Origin: Cryptosporangium phraense
Lineage (GTDB): Bacteria > Actinomycetota > Actinomycetes > Mycobacteriales > Cryptosporangiaceae
Assembly: GCF_006912135.1 (NCBI RefSeq)
Contig: NZ_VIRS01000004.1
Span: 124,001-188,000 of the forward strand
Length of the DNA stretch: 64,000 bases
Reading direction: 5' to 3'
The notes under the pieces are model-generated. The model was not told the DNA's origin and did no database searches. It saw only the letters and a program-made list of their open reading frames with translations. Positions 57,786-64,000 of the stretch are shown here, one piece after another. How positions within the stretch are numbered: position 1 is the first letter of the stretch; each line of letters starts with the position of its first letter. Position numbers and translations under genes: made by a program.

Positions 57786-58487
57786 ATGTCTACCGCACCT
57801 ACCGAGTTGCCGCCGTACATGACGACTGTGGGATTCATCGGCAGCGGACACATCGGCGGCACCGTCGCCCGGCTCGCGGTAGCGGCCGGCTACGACGTGG
57901 TGCTCAGCAACTCGCGCGGGCCGGAAACACTGAAAGACCTGGTCGACGAAATCGGCCCGAAGGCGCGCGCGGCGACCGCGGCCGAGGCGGCCGAGGCCGG
58001 CGACCTCGTCGTCGTCTCGGTGCCGCTCAAGGCCTACCAGGCCGCGCCGGTCGAGCCGCTGGCCGGCAAGACCGTCATCGACACGAACAACTACTACCCG
58101 CAGCGCGACGGCCAGGTCGCCGCGCTCGACGACGGCTCCACGACGAGCAGCGAGTTGCTCCAGCAGCACCTGCCGACGTCGCACGTCGTGAAGCTGTTCA
58201 ACAACATCTTCTGGGGCGCGCTCCGCGACCTCCCGCGGCCGTCCGGCGCGCCGGACCGCTCCGCTCTGGCGATCGCCGGCGACGACGCCGACGCGAAGGC
58301 GCAGGTCACCGCATTCCTGGACGCGATCGGCTACGACACCGTGGACGCCGGGCCGCTGGCCGAGGGGTGGCGCTACCAGCCCGACACGCCCGCGTACGGC
58401 GCGGCCTACGCGAACGGCTCGCTGGACAACCCCGTCCCGGGCGACGCCGAGACCGTGCGCAAGCTGCTGGCCGAGGCGACCCGCTAA
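57786..58487 (+). CDS. NAD(P)-binding oxidoreductase, F420-dependent NADP reductase-like
   Basis: A 233-aa protein with a Rossmann fold (TVGFIGSGHIGGTVARLAVA, about residues 14-33) and the F420_oxidored/NADP reductase pattern: DVVLSNSRGPETLKDLVDEI, VVVSVPLKAYQ, TVIDTNNYYPQRDG, HVVKLFNNIFWGALRDL. Members reduce NADP with F420H2 or act as other reductases. The start could be ATG 57786 or ATG 57819; the second begins the conserved MTTVGFIGSG and may be correct. It converges with the PNPOx-like gene, overlapping four bases. Confidence 0.9.
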   Translation: MSTAPTELPPYMTTVGFIGSGHIGGTVARLAVAAGYDVVLSNSRGPETLKDLVDEIGPKARAATAAEAAEAGDLVVVSVPLKAYQAAPVEPLAGKTVIDTNNYYPQRDGQVAALDDGSTTSSELLQQHLPTSHVVKLFNNIFWGALRDLPRPSGAPDRSALAIAGDDADAKAQVTAFLDAIGYDTVDAGPLAEGWRYQPDTPAYGAAYANGSLDNPVPGDAETVRKLLAEATR

Positions 58488-58954
58488 GAGCGCTGGGCGG
58501 GCACGGGCTGGCGCGGCTGATCCGGGTAGTACTGCTCGTCGAAGAGCACCCAGCGCGAGACCGTGATCTCGTACAGGTGGTGGCCGTCGGGGTCGGCGGC
58601 CATCGCCACCGGGTCGATCGCGTCCGGCCAGCGGCTCGTGTAGCCCGCGATCTGCTCGTCGATGCCGGTGGTCGGCAGCTCGCGCGCCTGCCCGCTGAAC
58701 GTCACCCCGCGGACGTCCTGCTCGATGCCTTCGAGCTCGATCGCGAGGATCGCGCCGGCCACTCGAGGGTCTGACCGGAGGTTCACGCAGTGCTCGCGGT
58801 TGGGCCGGGACATGAACCAGATCCGGTCCGGCCCGAACTCGCTCGCGAACCAGAGGTTGCACACCACCGGCGCCCCGGTCGCGTCCAGCGTCGCCAACTG
58901 GATCACCTTGCCGGACCGGACGTAGTCCTCCAGTAGGGTGCGCGCGTCCTCCAC
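58484..58954 (-). CDS. pyridoxamine 5'-phosphate oxidase-like flavin protein
   Basis: A 156-aa split-barrel protein. Seen: MEDARTLLEDYVRSGKVIQL, ATLDATGAPVVCNLWFAS (FMN/F420-site strand), IWFMSRPNREHCVNLRSDPR, VRGVTFSGQARELP and the C-terminal LYEITVSRWVLFDEQYYPDQ. The size and end resemble PNPOx-like heme- or F420-binding proteins more than true PdxH (about 210 aa). Single gene on the minus strand; cofactor inferred only. Confidence 0.88.
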   Translation of the reverse strand: MEDARTLLEDYVRSGKVIQLATLDATGAPVVCNLWFASEFGPDRIWFMSRPNREHCVNLRSDPRVAGAILAIELEGIEQDVRGVTFSGQARELPTTGIDEQIAGYTSRWPDAIDPVAMAADPDGHHLYEITVSRWVLFDEQYYPDQPRQPVPAQRS

Positions 58955-59007
58955 CGTGACTCCTCAGGGTCGTGGGCGAGCTACTCATTGTGGTGTATTG
59001 ATCGATC

Positions 59008-59013
59008 TAGGGT
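59008..59013 (+). promoter_or_regulatory. candidate leaderless -10 box of the NmrA-like gene
   Basis: TAGGGT is separated by seven bases from ATG 59021. No ribosome site is seen, so a leaderless transcript is likely. Confidence 0.45.
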
Positions 59014-59020
59014 GGTCCGA

Positions 59021-59875
59021 ATGAGTGATCTGATCGGCATTACTGGCGTTTCCGGACAGGTCGGCGGTCGGGTGGCCGCCCGTCTCTCCGCGGCCGGTGC
59101 GCCGGTCCGGCTGCTCGCCCGCGCCGGGTCGCGGGTCCCGGACTTCACCTCGCTCGGCGCCGGCTACGCCGACTCCGCCGCCGTGCGGAACGCTCTCGAC
59201 GGCGTCTCCTCGCTCTTCCTCGTCAGCGGACGTGAGTCGGCGGACCGTCTCGACGAACACCGGAGCGTGGTGGACGCCGCAGCCGAAGCCGGCGTGCAGC
59301 GGATCGTCTACCTCTCGTTCCTGGGTGCGGCCCCGGAGTGCACGTTCACGTTCGGCCGCGACCATTGGCACACGGAGCAGCACATCCAGGGCACCGGGCT
59401 CGCGTTCACGTTCCTGCGCGACTCGTTCTACGCGTCGATGCTGCCCGCGCTGGTCGGGCCGGACGGGGTGCTGCGCGGCCCCGGCGGCGACGGCCGGGTG
59501 AGCGCGGTCGACCCCGACGACGTGGCCGAGGTCGCCGCCACCGTGCTGCTCGACCCGTCAGCCCACGACGGGCAGTCCTACGGGCTCACCGGACCTTCGG
59601 CGATCTCGCTGGCCGAGGCGGCCGCCGAGCTCGATCGGCGGGTGGAACGGCCGGTCGTCTACCAGCCGGAGACGCTCGAGGAGGCTTACGCCTCGCGGGC
59701 GGTGTACGACGCGCCGGAGTTCGAGGTGGCCGGGTGGGTCACCTCGTACCAGGCCATCGCCGAGGGCGAGTTGAGCGCGGTCACCGACGCTGTGCCGCAG
59801 ATCACCGGGCACCCGGCCCGCACGTTCGCGCAGTTCCTGGACGCGAACCCGGAAAGCTACGCCCACCTGCGCTGA
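59021..59875 (+). CDS. NmrA/SDR-like NAD(P)-binding protein
   Basis: An atypical SDR (284 aa) of the NmrA/QOR2 type. GITGVSGQVGGRVAARLSAA carries the GxxGxxG nucleotide-binding motif; VRLLARAGSR follows strand two; VQRIVYLSFLGAAP and TFLRDSFYASMLP are typical. C-terminal AVTDAVPQITGHPARTFAQF and FLDANPE match NAD(P)H-binding quinone-reductase-like regulators. It may be a reductase or a redox sensor. It begins 66 bp from the divergent PNPOx-like gene. Confidence 0.9.
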   Translation: MSDLIGITGVSGQVGGRVAARLSAAGAPVRLLARAGSRVPDFTSLGAGYADSAAVRNALDGVSSLFLVSGRESADRLDEHRSVVDAAAEAGVQRIVYLSFLGAAPECTFTFGRDHWHTEQHIQGTGLAFTFLRDSFYASMLPALVGPDGVLRGPGGDGRVSAVDPDDVAEVAATVLLDPSAHDGQSYGLTGPSAISLAEAAAELDRRVERPVVYQPETLEEAYASRAVYDAPEFEVAGWVTSYQAIAEGELSAVTDAVPQITGHPARTFAQFLDANPESYAHLR

Positions 59876-59889
59876 GTGATACTTCGGCC

Positions 59890-61098
59890 ATGCGCGATAC
59901 CTCGACCGACGCCCCCCACTCCGCTGCCCACGACCGCTGGGTGGCGGTCGCCGAGGACGTCGCCACCCAGCTCGCGACCGACGTGGTCGCCCGGGACCGG
60001 GCCGGGGCGGCGCCGCACAAGGAGGTCGAGCTCATCCGGAGCTCGGGGCTGCTGCCGCTGCTGGTCCCGTCCGCTGTCGGCGGGCCCGGCGGGAGCTGGC
60101 TGACCGCGTTCGAGGTCGTCGCCCGGGTCGCCCGGATCGACACGTCGATCGGCCACGTGCTCGGGTACCACTACCTGCACAGCTGGCGGACGAACCTGGG
60201 CCGGCGCACCGAGGTGATCGAGCGGCTCGCGGCCGGCACCGCGGCGAACAACTGGCTCTGGGGTGGCGCGGGCAACCCGCGGGACGCCGGCCTCGAGCTG
60301 ACCCGCACCGACGGCGGTTACCTGGTCCGCGGCAAGAAGTTCTTCGCGACCGGCGCCGAGGTGTCGGACCGGGTGATCGCGTCCGGCACCGACGTCGAGA
60401 CCGGGCAGAAGTACGGGTTCGCGCTGCCGACCCGCACCGACGGCGTCGTGCACGGCGAGGACTGGGACTCGCTCGGCCAGCGGGCGTCGGCGTCCGGGTC
60501 GATCGCGTTCGAGGACGCGTTCCTGTCCGAGGACGACATCCTCGGGCCGGGCGAGCAGACCGACCCGGACGCTCCGGCCTACCCGAGCCTCTCGGCCCTC
60601 GGGTTCCAGGTGCTGCTGGGGTTGCTGGCGGTGGCGACCGCCGAGGGCGCGCTGCGGTTCGGCGCCGAGTACACCCGGACGAAGTCGCGGGCCTGGGCGA
60701 CATCAGGGGTCTCCGAGGCGGCCGACGACCCGCTGGTGCGAGTTCGCTACGGGGAGCTGGAGTCGCAGGTGCGCGCCGCTCGGGCGCTCACCGACCGCGC
60801 GGCGGCGGCCTGGGTGGCGGCGGCTTCCCGTGGGTGGGAGCTCACCCATGCCGAGCGGGGAGAGGTATCGGTCGAGCTGTCGGCGGTGAAGGTCGTCACC
60901 ACGCAGGCCGCGCTGGCTGCGACGAACGGGGTCTTCGAGCTGACCGGCGCCCGGGCGACCAAGACCGGCACCGGCCTCGACCGCTTCTGGCGAGACGTCC
61001 GCACGCTCACCCTCCACGACCCGGTGTCCCACAAGGCAATCGAGGTAGGCGACCACCTGCTCCGCGGATCGTTCCCCACCCCAAGCGGCTACAGCTAG
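59890..61098 (+). CDS. acyl-CoA dehydrogenase-like flavin monooxygenase (SfnB/DszC type)
   Basis: A 402-aa flavoprotein of the acyl-CoA dehydrogenase fold. The pattern DRWVAVAEDVATQLATDVVA, LPLLVPSAVGGPGGSWLTAF, IGHVLGYHYLHSW, then NNWLWGGAGNPRDAGLELTR, RGKKFFATGAEVSDRVIASG and WDSLGQRASASGS resembles SfnB and DszC, FMNH2-dependent monooxygenases for sulfones and dibenzothiophene. The catalytic Glu of true acyl-CoA dehydrogenases is not evident. ATG 59890 lies six bases after a GATACT box. No reductase partner is next to it. Confidence 0.9.
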   Translation: MRDTSTDAPHSAAHDRWVAVAEDVATQLATDVVARDRAGAAPHKEVELIRSSGLLPLLVPSAVGGPGGSWLTAFEVVARVARIDTSIGHVLGYHYLHSWRTNLGRRTEVIERLAAGTAANNWLWGGAGNPRDAGLELTRTDGGYLVRGKKFFATGAEVSDRVIASGTDVETGQKYGFALPTRTDGVVHGEDWDSLGQRASASGSIAFEDAFLSEDDILGPGEQTDPDAPAYPSLSALGFQVLLGLLAVATAEGALRFGAEYTRTKSRAWATSGVSEAADDPLVRVRYGELESQVRAARALTDRAAAAWVAAASRGWELTHAERGEVSVELSAVKVVTTQAALAATNGVFELTGARATKTGTGLDRFWRDVRTLTLHDPVSHKAIEVGDHLLRGSFPTPSGYS

Positions 61099-61490
61099 CC
61101 CGACCGCCGGCGTTCACCGACGCCGAGCTGCTGACCGCCGCGACGGCCCAGGCTTTTGCTGCAGGTCAGCTCCGAACGCCGCTGGCTGCGCCTGATCAAC
61201 GGCCGCCTGCCCGGCACGTTCGCCTCCCTGCCCCGCCAGCCCGGCGACACCACGTTCTGGCACGACGACGTGTGGCTGGCCGACCCCACCCCGGTCGGGG
61301 GTGGTGCCTCCCGCGAAACCGTTCGCTCCTGCGCGTTGGCCGAATACGCCCAGTACGGCTCCTGCGCATCGCATCCCCGCTGGTTCTGGTTCCCGCGTCT
61401 GCACCTGGTCGCCACCCCCGCCGGACTGCCGATCACGGGGGTTCTGACCGCCGCGAGATCCGACGAACGTGATGTCCTGCTCAACCTGAC
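61095..61490 (+). mobile_element. remnant of an IS982-like DDE transposase
   Basis: Sense is spread over two plus-strand frames: PAFTDAELLTAATAQA, then QVSSERRWLRLINGRLPGTF and FWHDDVWLADPTPVGGG, ASRETVRSCALAEYAQYGSC, ASHPRWFWFPRLHLVATPAG, LPITGVLTAARSDERDVLL. This is the order of an IS982-family transposase, but the middle (between FASLPRQPG and FWHDDVW) and the C-terminal DDE end are missing, and a frameshift lies near 61160. The DDVW-x-x-D first acid remains. No terminal repeats were found. Confidence 0.72.
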
Positions 61491-61505
61491 AAACACCGAA
61501 CCCGG

Positions 61506-61559
61506 ATTGGCGCCTTTCCGGGGTTCTGAGCGGCTCGGTAACCCCGGAAAGGCGTCAAT
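61506..61559. terminator. long inverted repeat, bidirectional terminator
   Basis: A 15-bp perfect stem (61511-61525 with 61540-61554) extends to 20 bp with one G-T pair, around a 14-base loop. It sits between the IS982 remnant and the end of the convergent dioxygenase gene. The arms read CGCCTTTCCGGGGTT and AACCCCGGAAAGGCG. Confidence 0.65.
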
Positions 61560-61575
61560 TCGCGTCGCAGGGAGC

Positions 61576-62148
61576 TCAGCGGGTGGCGGCGAGTTCGTCG
61601 TACGTCGGGAAGTTCTGCGAGATCGTCGAGCCGGTGAAGTTGCCTACCCAGCCGTCGTCGTCGTGGAAGAAGCGCACGGACTTGTACTGCGGGTTCGTCC
61701 CCATGTCGAACCAGTGCGTCGTGCCGCCCGGCACGGACAGCAAATCGCCGTCCTCGCAGAACACCGCGTGCACCTTGCCGCCGACGTGCAGGTAGAACAC
61801 GCCCGAGCCGGACGCGAAGAAGCGGTCCTCGTCGTCGTCGTGGGTGTGCTCGTTGAGGAACTTCGCCCGGGCCGCCTGCACCTGCGACGGCCACGAGGGG
61901 TCGTCGCTGGGCCGCATCTGGACCACGTCGACCATCACGTAGCCCTCCTGCTTCGAGACGGCATCGATCCGGTCCTGATATGCGGCCAGGATCTCCTCGT
62001 TGGTCGAATCATCCGGAAGATCCCGGAGCGGCCACTGCTCGTACCGGACGCCGTGTTCCTTCAGCACGGCCGCGATCTCGGCCGGCTCCTCGGTCCGCAG
62101 CGTCGGCTCGCCCGGGGCATCGTCGACCCAAACAGTCAGTAATGTCAT
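61576..62148 (-). CDS. mtnD: acireductone dioxygenase
   Basis: ARD (190 aa) of the methionine salvage pathway, which oxidises acireductone to the keto acid precursor of methionine (Fe form) or to methylthiopropionate and CO (Ni form). The cupin metal ligands are H101, H103 and E107 in [12 protein letters not shown] and H145 in [24 protein letters not shown] and [17 protein letters not shown] also match. No other mtn gene lies in the window, so other pathway genes may be elsewhere. It is divergent from a sugar-type ABC binding protein. Confidence 0.93.
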   Translation of the reverse strand: MTLLTVWVDDAPGEPTLRTEEPAEIAAVLKEHGVRYEQWPLRDLPDDSTNEEILAAYQDRIDAVSKQEGYVMVDVVQMRPSDDPSWPSQVQAARAKFLNEHTHDDDEDRFFASGSGVFYLHVGGKVHAVFCEDGDLLSVPGGTTHWFDMGTNPQYKSVRFFHDDDGWVGNFTGSTISQNFPTYDELAATR

Positions 62149-62177
62149 GACAACCTCCGGGTTGCTGAGTACCGCAT

Positions 62178-62197
62178 GCTGAGATTCCTATCTCAGC
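62178..62197. promoter_or_regulatory. inverted repeat between mtnD and the ABC binding-protein gene
   Basis: GCTGAGA and TCTCAGC form a perfect 7-bp inverted repeat around TTCCTA. It lies about 30 bp before mtnD and 40 bp before the GTG of the binding-protein gene, so it may be an operator acting on both, but no regulator gene lies nearby and no riboswitch fold was recognised. Confidence 0.4.
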
Positions 62198-62236
62198 GGT
62201 AGGAGTAATTCCTAGTTGACGTTCATACTCGTCAGC

Positions 62237-63355
62237 GTGCCAATCACGAACCACATCCGACGCTCCCGTCGGACCATGCTGTTCGCGACCAGCGCTGTTG
62301 CTGCGCTGCTCGCCGTCGCTTCCTGCTCGCAGAGCGACTCGACGGAGAGTGACGCATCGTCCTCGCCGTCCACCGGGCCGACCGCCAGTGCGCCCCGCCC
62401 GAAGCCGTTCGACGCTTCCCCTGTCACGGTAGCTCTCGTTCGGCAGAGCGGGGCCGGGGACTACTTCGAGGCCTGGGGTCAAGGCGCGCAGAAGCAGGCG
62501 ACCGCGGCGAACATCAAGCTGACGATCACCGACGCGCGGAACGACAACGCCAAGCAGGCCTCCGACCTGCAGCAGGCGATCGACGCCAAGCCCGCGGCGA
62601 TCATCGTCGACCACGGTCAGACCGACACGATCGCCCCGCTGGTGAAGAAGGCCGTCGCGGCCGGCATCCCGACGATCGTGTACGACGTCGCGCTGCCCGC
62701 CGACGTCACCGGGTACATCGCCACCAGCCAGTCCGACGAGAGCCTGGCCGAGCAGGTCCTCGGCCAGATGATCAAGGACATCGGCCAGGGTCAGAAGGTC
62801 GGCCTGGTCTCGGCCACCGGCTTCGCCCCGCTCGACCGGCGCGGCGCGGTCTGGAAGAAAGTCGTCGCCGACAACAAACTCCAGCAGGTGTTCTTCACCG
62901 GCAAGGTCACCGAGTCGACCGCGACCGACAACATCCCGCTGGTGGACGCGGCGCTCAAGCAGCACCCGGACGTCAAGGCGATCTTCGCGCCGTACGACGA
63001 GATCACCAAGGGCGTCGTCCAGGCCGTCAAGCAGAACAACCTGCAAGACAAGGTCAAGGTCTACGGCATCGACATCTCGAACGCCGACCTCCAGGTCATG
63101 ACCGAGAGCGGCAGCCCGTGGGTCGCCACCGCGGCCACCGACCCGGGTCAGATCGGCGCGGCGGTCGTCCGCACGATCGCGCTGAAGCTGGCCGGTCAGT
63201 TCAACGAGGCCTCGGTGCAGTTCCCCGGCGTGCTGATCACGCAGAAGGTGCTCCAGGACCAGAAGATCACGACCGTCGGTGACGTGGTCAAGGCCGAGCC
63301 CAAGCTGAAGCTCGACACGACCTCGGTGGCAGACTGGCTCCCGAACGCCGCCTAA
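62237..63355 (+). CDS. sugar ABC transporter substrate-binding lipoprotein
   Basis: Peripla_BP_4/RbsB-type binding protein (372 aa from GTG 62237). N-terminal signal with lipobox VASC (MLFATSAVAALLAVASCSQS), a Ser/Thr/Pro linker and the mature domain: VTVALVRQSGAGDYFEAWGQ, AIDAKPAAIIVDHGQTDTIA, PTIVYDVALPADVTGYIATS, VKAIFAPYDEITKGVVQAVK, KVYGIDISNADLQVMTESGS. Ligand unknown. The ATP-binding gene starts 11 bp later, so they are one operon running off the right edge. Confidence 0.92.
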   Translation: MPITNHIRRSRRTMLFATSAVAALLAVASCSQSDSTESDASSSPSTGPTASAPRPKPFDASPVTVALVRQSGAGDYFEAWGQGAQKQATAANIKLTITDARNDNAKQASDLQQAIDAKPAAIIVDHGQTDTIAPLVKKAVAAGIPTIVYDVALPADVTGYIATSQSDESLAEQVLGQMIKDIGQGQKVGLVSATGFAPLDRRGAVWKKVVADNKLQQVFFTGKVTESTATDNIPLVDAALKQHPDVKAIFAPYDEITKGVVQAVKQNNLQDKVKVYGIDISNADLQVMTESGSPWVATAATDPGQIGAAVVRTIALKLAGQFNEASVQFPGVLITQKVLQDQKITTVGDVVKAEPKLKLDTTSVADWLPNAA

Positions 63356-63366
63356 CCTGGAAAAAC

Positions 63367-64000
63367 ATGACTCCGCCGTTAACTGCCGAACCGCGTACCG
63401 AGGCTGTCGTCTCGGTGCGCGGCGTCGGTAAATCCTTCGGGCCGAACGTCGTCCTCAAGGGCGTCGACCTGGAGATCTCGAGCGGCGAGGTCGTCGCTCT
63501 GCTCGGCGCCAACGGCGCCGGGAAGTCGACGCTGATCAAGATCCTGGCCGGCGCGCACCCCGATCACACCGGCGAGGTGCTGATCGGGGGCGAGCCGGCC
63601 CGGCTCTCCTCCCCCACCGCGGCCCGCGCGCTCGGGATCGCCACCGTTCACCAGCGCGTCCGCGAAGGAATCGTCCCCGGCCTCACGGTCGCCGAGAACC
63701 TCGCCTTCGACGAGCTCGCCGGGGGCGGAGCCTCCTGGCTCCTCCGTCGGCGGGAGGTCATGTCCGTCGCCCGGCGCGCGGTCGAGGTCCTCGACCTCGG
63801 TTGGTCGGACGCCGTCCTGCGCCGGGACGTCGCCACGCTGGGTATTTCCGACGCTCAGCTGCTGGTCGTCGCCCGCACGCTGCTGCAGCGGCCGCGGCTG
63901 CTGATCCTCGACGAGCCGACGTCGGCGCTGTCGTCGGCGGAGGCCGATCGGCTGTTCGGGGTCGTCCGGCAGTTGCGCGCCGACGGGTTGGCCGTCGTGC
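63367..64000 (+). CDS. sugar ABC transporter ATP-binding protein (partial)
   Basis: N-terminal 211 residues of an RbsA/MglA-like ATPase, cut by the window edge. Walker A LLGANGAGKSTLIKILAG, Q-loop TVHQRVREGIVPGLT, Walker B LLILDEPTSALSS, and LGISDAQLLVVARTLLQRPR at the place of the signature, which lacks the standard LSGGQ. This degenerate signature is normal for one domain of such proteins. It follows the binding-protein gene by 11 bp. Confidence 0.93.
   Translation, partial: MTPPLTAEPRTEAVVSVRGVGKSFGPNVVLKGVDLEISSGEVVALLGANGAGKSTLIKILAGAHPDHTGEVLIGGEPARLSSPTAARALGIATVHQRVREGIVPGLTVAENLAFDELAGGGASWLLRRREVMSVARRAVEVLDLGWSDAVLRRDVATLGISDAQLLVVARTLLQRPRLLILDEPTSALSSAEADRLFGVVRQLRADGLAVV

Noticed and set aside
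62178-62197. SAM or other riboswitch upstream of mtnD
   Set aside because: Only a simple 7-bp inverted repeat is present and the leader is too short for a known riboswitch fold.

Overview
The window is very GC-rich DNA from an actinomycete. The evidence is codon use dominated by G/C third positions, a SigK/RskA pair, an AfsR/SARP regulator with NB-ARC and TPR parts, actinobacterial SDR, WYL and TIGR03086-type families, frequent GTG/TTG starts, and many candidate leaderless genes in which a TANNNT -10 box lies 6-8 bases before the start codon. The genus cannot be fixed from the sequence. No rRNA operon, intact tRNA or CRISPR array was seen.

Layout. 1-3079: a translationally coupled molybdenum hydroxylase operon (2Fe-2S, FAD, Mo subunits; the last runs off the left edge). 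3109-4485: a PPK2 polyphosphate kinase and a truncated phosphotransferase. 4486-5402: no recognisable gene. 5403-6861: a double-headed GntR regulator divergent from an EVE protein and a flavoprotein. 6855-10183: AraC and Fur regulators, a TIGR03086 protein, a conserved hypothetical and a 2-hydroxyacid dehydrogenase. 10396-13530: a gene graveyard. It holds a HAD fragment, a RepSA-like tail, a frameshifted excisionase, an internally deleted tyrosine integrase ending in the 3' half of a tRNA-Arg gene, a broken DUF262/GmrSD-type gene, an intact zinc-ribbon hypothetical and an IS481 remnant. I read it as a decayed actinomycete integrative and conjugative element (AICE) with cargo.

13541-23297: MmcQ/YjbR protein, RskA/SigK, an XRE regulator with an SDR, a shrunken TAP-type hydrolase, the ProX-ProW-ProV glycine betaine/choline importer with a duplicated permease, and a secreted esterase-like protein. 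23417-29561: CAP-domain protein, a 1201-residue TPR-CHAT protease, a PrsW-type membrane protease and an SDR. 29628-34747: zinc alcohol dehydrogenase, divergent GAF-EAL and PAS-GGDEF cyclic-di-GMP genes, and a sigma/anti-sigma-like fusion remnant. 34762-42360: SDRs, a membrane-anchored secreted protein, a DrrAB-type exporter with a WYL regulator, a NarL-type two-component system and a small membrane protein.

42321-44979: an extracytoplasmic flavinylation operon (ferric-reductase-like protein, FMN-binding domain protein, ApbE). 45060-49786: a LacI-controlled sugar ABC transporter with two visible operators; its permease carries a long Ala/Thr/Gly repeat arm. 50073-55838: an AfsR/SARP-NB-ARC-TPR regulator, a coupled pair of uncharacterised proteins and a divergent uncharacterised protein. 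55988-61098: methyltransferase, Nudix, lipoprotein, NADP-binding, PNPOx-like, NmrA-like and acyl-CoA-dehydrogenase-like enzymes. 61095-64000: an IS982-type remnant, acireductone dioxygenase, and the start of a second sugar ABC transporter that runs off the right edge.

Candidates for undescribed biology are the TPR-CHAT protease beside a PrsW protease, the coupled pair plus divergent gene at 53084-55838 beside the AfsR-like regulator, and the double-GntR/EVE/flavoprotein locus. All three are gene-context hypotheses.
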